Positions 1 through 5,640 are shown, numbered from the stretch's first letter. The stretch: 8,223 nucleotides of DNA from DASQWC01 sp035640475 (GCA_035640475.1 DASQWC010000006.1:1-8223); one strand, 5' to 3'. Translations and numbers: made by a program. The notes: generated by a model from the sequence alone, not told the origin.

Positions 1-24
1 CGTAAATCCGTTGGAGAAAGCGAA

Positions 25-47
25 GGGCCCGCCACAAGGACGGGCCC
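25..47 (-). terminator. Hairpin terminator after rny
   Basis: A perfect 7-bp inverted repeat (GGGCCCG and CGGGCCC) encloses a 9-nt loop and begins 21 nt beyond the rny stop codon. Read on the minus strand, the stem is followed by a moderately T-rich tract (TTCGCTTTCTCC). The position and strong GC stem fit an intrinsic terminator for rny. The U-tract is imperfect, as is common in high-GC bacteria. No coding sequence is visible in the 68 bases left of rny. Confidence 0.7.
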
Positions 48-68
48 AGTCGCTCATCTGATCGAAGG

Positions 69-1592
69 CTATCGAGCGTACTCCACGGACCGCAGTTCGC
101 GGAGCACTACGACCTTGATCTGGCCCGGGTACTGGAGCTCCTCCTCGACCCGCTTGGCAATCTCCCTGGCCATGACCTGGGCCGCCACGTCGTCCACGGC
201 CCCCGGCTCGACCATGACGCGGATCTCCCGGCCGGCCTGCATGGCGTAGACCTTCTCGACGCCCTTGAAGGACTTGGCGATCTCCTCGAGGCGCTCCAGG
301 CGCTTCACGTAGGCCTCGAAGCTTTCCCGCCGGGCCCCGGGCCTGGAGCCGGAGATGGCGTCGGCAGCCTGGGTGATGACGGCCTCGATCGTCCGCATCT
401 CGACCTCGCCGTGGTGGGCCTCGATGGCGTGGACGACGGCCGGCGGCTCGCCCAGCCGGCGAGCCAGCTCGGCTCCCACGTGCGCGTGGGTGCCCTCGAC
501 TTCTTGGGCCACGGCCTTGCCGATGTCGTGGAACAGCGTGCATCGCTTGGCCAGCTGTGGGTCGGATCCGAGCTCTGCCGCGATCATGGCTGCCAAATGC
601 GAGGCCTCGACGGAGTGCCGCAGCACGTTCTGCCCGTAGCTGTAGCGGAAGCGGAGCCGCCCGAGCGCCCGCACGAGCTCTGGGTTGACGTTCGTGATGC
701 CCAGCTCGTTGATGGCCTCTTCGCCGGACGATCGGATCTCCTGCTCGACCTGCGAGCGCGCCTTCTCGTATTGCTCCTCGATCCGGGCCGGATGGATCCG
801 GCCGTCGGAGATGAGCGAGTCGATCGTGATCCGCGCGACTTCCCGGCGGACCGGATCGAAGCACGACAGAAGGATCGCCTCCGGCGTGTCGTCCACGATG
901 AGGTTGACACCCGTCACCTGCTCGAAATGACGGATGTTCCGCCCCTCCCGGCCGATGATGCGTCCCTTCATGTCTTCGTTCGGAAGCTGGACGACCGACG
1001 TCGACGACTCCTGCGCCTGCTCGGCCCCCAGGCGCTGGATGGCCGTGACGACGATCTTGCGGGCCCGGCGCTCGGCCTCCTCACGCGCCTTGGCCTCGAA
1101 GTCGCGAACGAGGGCGAGTGCATCCCGCTTGGCTTCGTCCTCGATCGACGCGAGCAGCTGATCGCGGGCGTCCTGCTGGGTCATGCCGGCGACTCGCTCG
1201 ACCGTCTTCCGGGCTTCCTCGACCTGCGCGGCCGCTTCCTCGCGCAGAGAATCGACGTGGCGCTCGCGCTCCAAGACCTTCTGTTCGCGAGCTTCGAGCT
1301 TGCGCTCGCGGCCGTCCAGGGCATCGGAGCGCGACTCCACGGCCGCTTCCCTCGACTCGACCGCCTTCTCCAGGCGACCGAGCTCACTGCGCAGCTTGTT
1401 GGTCTCCCGTTCGGCCTGGTTGCGGAGCTCCTCGGCTTGCTGCCGGGCTTTGTCCCGTGCCTGCTCGAGCATCTCGCGACCGCGAAGCTCGGCCGTCCCG
1501 AGCTGCGCTTCGGACAGCCGCTTACGGACGAAGAACCCGACGGCACCACCGATACCGAGGCCGAGGACGAGGCCGAGAATGATGATCTCCAT
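69..1592 (-). CDS. rny: Ribonuclease Y
   Basis: This is a membrane-anchored endoribonuclease that starts mRNA decay. The 507-aa product has the full family layout: an N-terminal hydrophobic segment at about residues 2-22 ending in RKR, a long charged coiled coil at about 27-190 rich in Glu, Arg and Ala, a KH RNA-binding domain with GRIIGREGRN at 210-219, and an HD phosphohydrolase domain with H326, the H355-D356 pair and D411 as expected metal ligands. The length is normal for the family (about 510-520 aa). ATG at 1592 is chosen because AAGGAGG lies 8 nt upstream and the protein then begins directly with the membrane anchor. The reading frame stays open to 1664, but that extension is arginine-rich and unlike the family. 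The gene is monocistronic here, with a hairpin terminator after it and a 440-bp upstream region that may carry a long leader. Confidence 0.97.
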   Translation of the reverse strand: MEIIILGLVLGLGIGGAVGFFVRKRLSEAQLGTAELRGREMLEQARDKARQQAEELRNQAERETNKLRSELGRLEKAVESREAAVESRSDALDGRERKLEAREQKVLERERHVDSLREEAAAQVEEARKTVERVAGMTQQDARDQLLASIEDEAKRDALALVRDFEAKAREEAERRARKIVVTAIQRLGAEQAQESSTSVVQLPNEDMKGRIIGREGRNIRHFEQVTGVNLIVDDTPEAILLSCFDPVRREVARITIDSLISDGRIHPARIEEQYEKARSQVEQEIRSSGEEAINELGITNVNPELVRALGRLRFRYSYGQNVLRHSVEASHLAAMIAAELGSDPQLAKRCTLFHDIGKAVAQEVEGTHAHVGAELARRLGEPPAVVHAIEAHHGEVEMRTIEAVITQAADAISGSRPGARRESFEAYVKRLERLEEIAKSFKGVEKVYAMQAGREIRVMVEPGAVDDVAAQVMAREIAKRVEEELQYPGQIKVVVLRELRSVEYAR

Positions 1593-1600
1593 CCCGGCAA

Positions 1601-1607
1601 CCTCCTT
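1601..1607 (-). promoter_or_regulatory. rny ribosome binding site
   Basis: AAGGAGG on the minus strand, 8 nt before the ATG at 1592, fixes the rny start. It lies only 10 nt from the proximal copy of the stem-loop repeat (1618-1646), so folding of that repeat in the mRNA could affect access to this site. Confidence 0.8.
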
Positions 1608-1617
1608 CCGTCTCTCT

Positions 1618-1646
1618 TCACAGGGCGCCCAGGGGCGCATCCTGAA
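1618..1646 (-). repeat. Stem-loop repeat, copy A (rny leader)
   Basis: This 29-bp element begins 25 bp upstream of the rny start codon. On the plus strand its left part is TCACAGGGCGCC, its loop is CAGG and its right part is GGCGCATCCTGAA. It folds as a 4-bp outer stem (CAGG/CCTG) and a 5-bp inner stem (GCGCC/GGCGC) with an AT bulge on one side. It matches copy B at 1911-1940 in sequence, orientation and fold, but not in the loop. It is listed on the minus strand because it would be transcribed in the rny leader; the functional strand is unknown. Confidence 0.7.
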
Positions 1647-1873
1647 CATCACTCGCACGCACAAACGCGCATGCGGAGAACGGAAGGGCGTGCGTTCCGG
1701 AGATGGACGAAAGCAGGTCTAGGGCGTGCTTCTACAGCACGACTGCCAGATTGCCTCTCTGACCTGCGGTTTCACGTTGCGGTTCGAGTCGTCCATGTAT
1801 TCAGCGGCCGGTCGTTCGTTGGGGCCGATCACTGATCCGGTGTTCGCACCGAGCACTTCCGCGCTCAATTCAC

Positions 1874-1902
1874 ATTATCGGACGCGCGCCGCGACGCGGC
1901 AA
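1874..1902 (-). promoter_or_regulatory. Candidate rny promoter
   Basis: On the minus strand, TTGCCG (1902-1897) and GATAAT (1879-1874) are separated by exactly 17 nt, matching a sigma-70/SigA-type promoter at 4 of 6 and 5 of 6 positions. Transcription would begin near 1867, giving a leader of about 275 nt that includes repeat copy A. A nearer promoter cannot be excluded, though none with a good -10 was seen. Confidence 0.4.
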
Positions 1903-1910
1903 CCACTCAC

Positions 1911-1940
1911 TCACAGGGGCGCCTGACGGCGCATCCTGAA
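1911..1940. repeat. Stem-loop repeat, copy B (between divergent promoters)
   Basis: This is a 30-bp direct repeat of copy A. The left part is TCACAGGGGCGCC, the loop TGAC and the right part GGCGCATCCTGAA. All stem positions and the AT bulge match copy A, and only one extra G and the loop differ. It lies 8 bp from the -35 of the minus-strand candidate promoter and 5 bp from the -35 of the plus-strand one, a placement suited to an operator shared by both. Confidence 0.7.
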
Positions 1941-1945
1941 ATTCC

Positions 1946-1975
1946 TCGACGCCACAAGAGGCCCACTTTTATACT
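1946..1975 (+). promoter_or_regulatory. Candidate promoter of the LPNTG protein gene
   Basis: A good -10 (TATACT, 1970-1975) lies in an unusually AT-rich stretch. It is preceded 18 nt upstream by a weak -35 (TCGACG, 1946-1951). Transcription would start near 1982, about 50 nt before the ATG at 2033. The -10 is convincing and the -35 much less so. Confidence 0.45.
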
Positions 1976-2032
1976 GAGCCCACGGCCGCCAGACCGTAGA
2001 ATGGCGCGCCAATCCTCGATCAAGGAGACGCT

Positions 2033-2380
2033 ATGAAGATCCGATCGACTGTCGTCGCCCTCGCAGCGGGCATTGCGCTGTTCCCGGCCGGAGCCGCGGT
2101 GGCGGGAGATCTCCCAGACGTTCCCGGCATCGGCGCGGCCCAGGACCAGATCGACAGGGCCCCCCGTACACCCCGGCGGCCGTCCACGGACTCGCTGCCC
2201 GGGTCGGGCGTGATTCCCGTCGACACCTCCCGTCGAGCTGCCGCGCAAGGCTCGGGCACCCCGAACCGGCTGCCGAACACCGGTGTCGACACAACCGCAC
2301 TCGCGCTCGACGGCCTGACGCTGGTGGGGGCCGGCGCACTGCTGCTGACGATTCGCCGCCGCCTGGCGACGCACAGCTAA
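2033..2380 (+). CDS. Small secreted protein with LPNTG cell-wall sorting signal
   Basis: This 115-aa protein has the layout of a sortase substrate. An N-terminal signal peptide starts with MKIR, has a hydrophobic core at about residues 6-19 and a likely signal peptidase I cleavage after AVA (24/25). A short Pro/Arg-rich stretch of about 55 residues follows. At the C terminus come LPNTG at 80-84, a hydrophobic segment at about 85-107 and a positive RRR tail at 108-110. Sortase would cut between T and G and attach the protein to the wall or a related amine. The mature peptide is very short and has no recognisable domain, so its role is unknown. The start has AAGGAG 5 nt upstream. The stop codon overlaps that of the convergent DinB-like gene. 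No sortase gene is in the window. The architecture is clear; the function is not. Confidence 0.85.
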   Translation: MKIRSTVVALAAGIALFPAGAAVAGDLPDVPGIGAAQDQIDRAPRTPRRPSTDSLPGSGVIPVDTSRRAAAQGSGTPNRLPNTGVDTTALALDGLTLVGAGALLLTIRRRLATHS

Positions 2381-2874
2381 GCCAGACCGCGCTCCACGTC
2401 CCGGAGATGATGGGACGCGTCGTGCACGGCGTGCCGGAGTAGCCATCCGGCGTTTGTCTCGACGCCTCCGATCGAGCCCGTGCGATGCCAGTGCTCGCCG
2501 AGCTCGCCCTCGGCGCGCGCGGCCATTCGCTCCGCGTTGGCTTCGAGCTCATCCAGCACCTGTGCCGGGTCGAGCGAGTTGTACCCGTGGTCCGTGCCGG
2601 GCGGATCGGGCTCGACCTCGTCGAACGCGGGCCGCTTGCCCTCGAGCACCTGCGCCATCGCCCAGCCAACGAGGGCGATCACATCACGCGTGTGGGCGGC
2701 GTACTCCAAGGCCGACCACGTAGCGTCGTCCGGACGCTCACGCAACCGCTCGACCGGTACGTCCTTGAAGAGCTCGCGCCAGCGCCGTCCCATCGAGCGG
2801 AGCGCGGCCACCGCGTCGGTAGCGGTCAGCCGCGTGCCGTCGAAGCCGCACTCGTCGCAGCGCTCGGGCTCCAT
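2377..2874 (-). CDS. DinB-family (DinB_2-like) metal-binding protein
   Basis: The 165-aa sequence fits the DinB/YfiT-like four-helix fold, whose members bind a divalent metal with a His triad and often act as thiol-dependent transferases or isomerases. Visible candidates are H61 in AAHTRDV and the C-terminal cluster H148, H151, H155 and H156 in the segment RHAVHDASHHLRDV. The N terminus carries CDECGF (C6, C9), an extra Cys pair outside the core fold. The gene begins 21 nt after the recA stop on the same strand, so it is probably co-transcribed with recA and may be SOS-induced. That fits the B. subtilis founder of the family, which is damage-inducible. No good ribosome binding site precedes ATG 2874, so translation may depend on recA. 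The substrate cannot be told. It is unrelated to E. coli DNA polymerase IV, also called DinB. Confidence 0.85.
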   Translation of the reverse strand: MEPERCDECGFDGTRLTATDAVAALRSMGRRWRELFKDVPVERLRERPDDATWSALEYAAHTRDVIALVGWAMAQVLEGKRPAFDEVEPDPPGTDHGYNSLDPAQVLDELEANAERMAARAEGELGEHWHRTGSIGGVETNAGWLLRHAVHDASHHLRDVERGLA

Positions 2875-2895
2875 ACAGGAGCTCGAGCGTAAGCC

Positions 2896-4029
2896 TTATT
2901 TCTTCTTGGCTGCGTTTGCTCGCGCAGCGACGGCTTTCACGACGTCGATCGGCTCGTCGTCCGGAAGCTCCTTCACCGGCGGCGGAGCGAGATCCGCGCC
3001 GAGGGCCGCCGGAGCGTCACCGTTGGACGACGCTTCCGTGCCGCGGATGCGTGCCTCGATCTCGGCCAGCACGTCGGGATGCTCGGCAAGGAACGTCTTG
3101 GCGTTCTCGCGTCCCTGACCGATCTGTTCCTCGTTGTAGGTGAACCACGCACCCGACTTGTGCACGATCCCTTGCTCGACGGCGACGTCGAGAAGTGATC
3201 CTTCCTTCGAGATGCCTTTGGAGTACATGAGGTCGAACTCGGCAGTACGGAAGGGCGGCGCAACCTTGTTCTTCACGACCTTCGCGCGGACCCGGTTCCC
3301 GATGAACTCGGCGCCGTCCTTGATGCCTTCCACACGACGGACGTCCAGGCGAACCGACGAGTAGAACTTCAGCGCGCGGCCGCCGGGCGTCGTTTCGGGG
3401 TTGCCGAACATCACGCCGATCTTCTCGCGGATCTGGTTGATGAAGATCACGCACGTCTTCGACTTCGAGACGGTGCCTGTGAGCTTGCGAAGCGCCTGCG
3501 ACATGAGCCGCGCTTGCAGACCGACGTGTGCGTCACCCATCTCACCCTCGATCTCGGCCCTCGGAACGAGCGCGGCCACCGAGTCGATCACGAGGACGTC
3601 GATCGCGCCGGACCGGATAAGCATGTCGGCGATCTCGAGGGCCTGCTCTCCGGTGTCCGGCTGGGAGACGAGCAGCGAGTTGATGTCGACGCCGAGGTTG
3701 CCGGCGTATGTCGGGTCGAGTGCGTGCTCGGCGTCGATGAAGGCCGCGACGCCGTTCAGCTTCTGCGACTCGGCGATGACATGGAGCGCGACGGTTGTCT
3801 TTCCGGAACCTTCCGGCCCGAACAGCTCGATGACCCGTCCGCGCGGAAGCCCGCCGACGCCCAGAGCTATGTCGAGCGCGATGGAGCCGGTCGAGATCGA
3901 CTCGACCTGGAGACGCTGCGCGTGGTCGCCCAGGCGCATGACCGAGCCCTTCCCGTACTGCTTCTCGATCTGGCCCAGGGCCATATCGAGCGCTTTGTCC
4001 TTGTCCATGCCTTTGCTGCCGTTTTCCAT
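2896..4029 (-). CDS. recA: Recombinase RecA
   Basis: This is the ATP-dependent strand-exchange protein of homologous recombination and the co-protease that triggers LexA self-cleavage. The 377-aa product contains the N-terminal helix ending GKGSVMRLGD (about 26-35), Walker A GPEGSGKTT (71-79), catalytic E101 in DAEHALD, Walker B VLVIDS (145-150), and the DNA-binding loop L2 starting at FINQIREKIG (196-205). Its C-terminal domain ends in an acidic stretch (PDDEP, 356-360) and a lysine tail (KKK). No intein is present. ATG 4029 has AAGGGAGG 7 nt upstream and gives a usual N terminus. An in-frame ATG at 4104 also has a strong site and would add 25 residues. The promoter carries a LexA box. A DinB-like gene follows, and recX, often found here in related bacteria, is missing. 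Confidence 0.98.
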   Translation of the reverse strand: MENGSKGMDKDKALDMALGQIEKQYGKGSVMRLGDHAQRLQVESISTGSIALDIALGVGGLPRGRVIELFGPEGSGKTTVALHVIAESQKLNGVAAFIDAEHALDPTYAGNLGVDINSLLVSQPDTGEQALEIADMLIRSGAIDVLVIDSVAALVPRAEIEGEMGDAHVGLQARLMSQALRKLTGTVSKSKTCVIFINQIREKIGVMFGNPETTPGGRALKFYSSVRLDVRRVEGIKDGAEFIGNRVRAKVVKNKVAPPFRTAEFDLMYSKGISKEGSLLDVAVEQGIVHKSGAWFTYNEEQIGQGRENAKTFLAEHPDVLAEIEARIRGTEASSNGDAPAALGADLAPPPVKELPDDEPIDVVKAVAARANAAKKK

Positions 4030-4036
4030 GCCGGAA

Positions 4037-4044
4037 CCTCCCTT
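4037..4044 (-). promoter_or_regulatory. recA ribosome binding site (proximal, preferred)
   Basis: AAGGGAGG lies 7 nt before ATG 4029 and supports the conventional RecA N terminus. Confidence 0.75.
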
Positions 4045-4112
4045 GGCACCAGTCCTGGGGAAGGGTTTGGTCAAAGTACCCACCGCCGCCGACACTTCCG
4101 TCATCTCGATCA

Positions 4113-4119
4113 CTCCTCC
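4113..4119 (-). promoter_or_regulatory. Second ribosome binding site upstream of recA (distal, in frame)
   Basis: GGAGGAG lies 8 nt before an in-frame ATG at 4104, which would give RecA a 25-residue extension starting MTEVSAAVG. The site is as good as the proximal one, so two start points are possible. Confidence 0.5.
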
Positions 4120-4138
4120 GAGTCTTGAGGACCTTCGT

Positions 4139-4167
4139 ACTCTAGATCGAACAGGTGTTCGTGTCAC
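4139..4167 (-). promoter_or_regulatory. recA promoter
   Basis: On the minus strand, GTGACA (4167-4162) and TAGAGT (4144-4139) are separated by exactly 17 nt. The expected start of transcription is near 4132, which leaves about 28 nt to ATG 4104 or about 103 nt to ATG 4029. The SOS box occupies most of the spacer, the usual place for LexA repression. Confidence 0.65.
4148..4161. promoter_or_regulatory. LexA binding site (SOS box)
   Basis: CGAACAGGTGTTCG fits the Gram-positive and actinobacterial LexA consensus CGAAC-RNRY-GTTC. It is palindromic in its 6-bp arms (CGAACA/TGTTCG), and only the two central bases break the symmetry. It sits between the -35 and -10 of the recA promoter and 21 bp before the first possible start codon of the divergent AlkZ-like gene, so bound LexA could repress both. 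No lexA gene is in the window. Confidence 0.88.
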
Positions 4168-4178
4168 GCATCTCGGCC

Positions 4179-4184
4179 GATAAT
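4179..4184 (+). promoter_or_regulatory. Candidate -10 element of the AlkZ-like gene
   Basis: GATAAT overlaps the ATG at 4183 and lies 7 nt before an in-frame GTG at 4192. If it is a real -10, transcription would begin at about 4191-4192 and the GTG would head a leaderless message. No convincing -35 is seen, as the bases there belong to the SOS box. Confidence 0.3.
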
Positions 4185-5199
4185 GAGCTGCGTGCGAGTC
4201 ACCAGGGAGCAGGTCATGCGCTACCGGATTCGGGCGAGCCACCTGCACGAACGGCTCGAGCCCGGTGCTCTGACGCAGGCGGCTTGCGGCGGCCTCCAGG
4301 ACAGCGCCCCGCGCGCCGGCGTGATCTCCCTGCACGCGAGGGCCGAGGGTGTCGGTCCGGATTCGTGGGAGCACCCCGACCTCGCTCAGATCTGGTTCCG
4401 CTTCGGGGCCGACTACATCATTCCGCGGGCCGACATCGGGGTTTTCACGATCGGCTCCCTCCCACGAGATCCCCCCAGGTGCCGAGCGCTCGAGGAGGTC
4501 GCCGATGCTGCATGCGGCGTTCTGGCAGGTCGCATGCTGCAGGTGCGCGAGGTTTCCGAGGTCCTTGCGCTCGACGAGCCCTTCCTGATCCGGGCCGCCG
4601 GCTCGACCGGCCGTCTGCTCATACGGTGGAACGCCAGCACGATCTGGCTCGTTCCCAACGAGCGGCCGGACATCGACCCGGAGGACGCCCGGCTCGAGCT
4701 GGCGCGCCGGTTCCTGCGCTGGTTCGCACCGGCGACGCGCGATCAGTACGCGAAGTGGGTCGCCGCCGCGCCCGCCGATGCGAAGCAGACCTGGCAAGCG
4801 CTATCCGGTGAGATCGTGCCCGTGCAGCTCGGCGACGAGACGCGCTACGTCCTGCGCACGGATGCCGACAAGCTCGCGCGTGCCGAGGCCGTCGACGGTG
4901 TACGTCTGCTTCCGCACGCGGATCCGCTCATCAAGATCGACGGCGAGCTCGTCGTGCTCGATACGACTCTTCGTCGTGAGATCTATCCGAGCTTCAAGGC
5001 GAAACCGGACTTCTGGCCCGTCTCCGGTGGGCTCCTGGTGAACGGGGAGTTCCGGGGGTCGTGGGCCCGACAGCAACGTCGCGTCACTGTTCATCCGTGG
5101 CGCAAGCTGTCACGCGCCGTCCGCGAACAGATCGAAGCCGAAGCCCTCTCTTTCCCGATCGCGTCGAAGTCGAAGGCGGAATTGCGATGGGACGACTAA
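4183..5199 (+). CDS. Winged-helix HTH_42 protein, AlkZ/YcaQ-like DNA glycosylase family
   Basis: The 338-aa product resembles the HTH_42 superfamily, which includes the AlkZ and YcaQ glycosylases that release bulky alkylated bases or unhook interstrand crosslinks. Family landmarks are the N-terminal helix VTREQVMRYRIRASHL (6-21), LQDSAPRAG (38-46) at the usual LQxQxPR position, the central ARLELARRFLRWFAPAT block (169-185), GVRLLPHADPL (239-249) and a C-terminal LLVNGEFRGSW beta segment (284-294). The length is typical. The catalytic pair Q-x-Q or Q-x-D would read Q39-D40-S41, so the second acidic or amide residue appears to be Ser or shifted, and activity is uncertain. The start is unsettled. 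ATG 4183 lacks a ribosome binding site, GTG 4192 could be leaderless, and ATG 4216 has AGGGAG upstream but would cut the conserved helix. The gene diverges from recA across an SOS box. Confidence 0.82.
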   Translation: MSCVRVTREQVMRYRIRASHLHERLEPGALTQAACGGLQDSAPRAGVISLHARAEGVGPDSWEHPDLAQIWFRFGADYIIPRADIGVFTIGSLPRDPPRCRALEEVADAACGVLAGRMLQVREVSEVLALDEPFLIRAAGSTGRLLIRWNASTIWLVPNERPDIDPEDARLELARRFLRWFAPATRDQYAKWVAAAPADAKQTWQALSGEIVPVQLGDETRYVLRTDADKLARAEAVDGVRLLPHADPLIKIDGELVVLDTTLRREIYPSFKAKPDFWPVSGGLLVNGEFRGSWARQQRRVTVHPWRKLSRAVREQIEAEALSFPIASKSKAELRWDD

Positions 5200-5615
5200 C
5201 GCCAGGCGCCGATGATCACGCCGACCAGCACGAGGCCACCGGTGTTGAACAAGCCGTTGATCAGAAACCATCCGAGCGGATCGGGCTTGCGGTCGTAGAT
5301 CGATGTCACACCGGCAGCAGTGAGCGCAAAACCGATACCGACGACGAGACCGAGCATCGCCCCTTCTTCCGCCGAGTCCGTCCCCGAAGCGACGGCCAGC
5401 ATGGCCGTTGCCGCACCGGAGATGAAATACGAGACATAGGTGCCGATAAAGTTCAGCGGGTTGACCGACTGGTCGCCGGTGTCGATCCCGCCCGCCTTCG
5501 CCCACATGTTGCCCATGACCGGCGGGATGTACCAGATCGCTCCGAGCACGAAATACGCGAGCGCCGCCACCGCGACGGCTGCGAAGTTGACGTCCTGCAA
5601 CATTTCCAACGACAT
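5196..5615 (-). CDS. DUF1761-like integral membrane protein
   Basis: This 139-aa hydrophobic protein has four probable membrane segments at about residues 10-30, 55-77, 84-105 and 115-137. The opening VNFAAVAVAALAYFVLGAIW is typical of the DUF1761 family of small bacterial membrane proteins, whose function is unknown. The loop YDRKPDP (107-113) between segments 3 and 4 is the most polar conserved-looking part. ATG 5615 has AGGAGG 5 nt upstream. The gene follows thpR by 51 nt on the same strand and may have its own promoter. It ends in a 4-bp CTAA overlap with the convergent AlkZ-like gene. It is not part of the usual cinA/recA neighbourhood, so it is probably a local insertion. The family call is fairly secure; no role can be assigned. 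Confidence 0.82.
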   Translation of the reverse strand: MSLEMLQDVNFAAVAVAALAYFVLGAIWYIPPVMGNMWAKAGGIDTGDQSVNPLNFIGTYVSYFISGAATAMLAVASGTDSAEEGAMLGLVVGIGFALTAAGVTSIYDRKPDPLGWFLINGLFNTGGLVLVGVIIGAWR

Positions 5616-5620
5616 GCGCG

Positions 5621-5626
5621 CCTCCT
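5621..5626 (-). promoter_or_regulatory. Ribosome binding site of the DUF1761-like gene
   Basis: AGGAGG lies 5 nt before ATG 5615 and settles this start. Confidence 0.7.
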
Positions 5627-5640
5627 CGTTCGCTGCTGCG

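Larger units (their letters stand above)
1593..2032. other. 440-bp intergenic region between rny and the LPNTG protein gene
   Basis: No credible gene is seen. A short plus-strand reading frame at 1726-1926 lacks a ribosome binding site and any recognisable motif. The region holds two copies of a stem-loop repeat (1618-1646 and 1911-1940), candidate divergent promoters (1874-1902 minus and 1946-1975 plus), and several short palindromes. These are CGTGC/GCACG around a 7-nt loop at 1725-1741, GATCA-C-TGATC at 1827-1837, and GCCGCG-A-CGCGGC at 1888-1900. The last falls in the spacer and -35 of the candidate rny promoter. Confidence 0.7.

Noticed and set aside
1593..1664. N-terminal extension of rny to ATG 1664
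   Set aside because: It has no good ribosome binding site, precedes the membrane anchor with an Arg-rich stretch foreign to RNase Y, and crosses the stem-loop repeat. ATG 1592 has AAGGAGG.
411..1835. Long plus-strand open frame of 474 codons opposite rny
   Set aside because: It mirrors the high-GC codon pattern of rny, lacks a ribosome binding site and any recognisable domain, and rny itself is certain.
1827..1837. Short palindrome GATCA-C-TGATC
   Set aside because: It is only 5-bp arms in the intergenic region, with no second copy and no promoter at a fitting distance, so it is too weak to name as a site.
1726..1926. Plus-strand frame of 66 codons in the intergenic region
   Set aside because: It has no ribosome binding site, no hydrophobic or domain signal, and runs over palindromes and repeat copy B.
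4105..4797. Extension of the recA frame upstream to 4797
   Set aside because: It runs antisense through the AlkZ-like gene and through the recA promoter and SOS box, and the translation is low-complexity Arg/Pro-rich.
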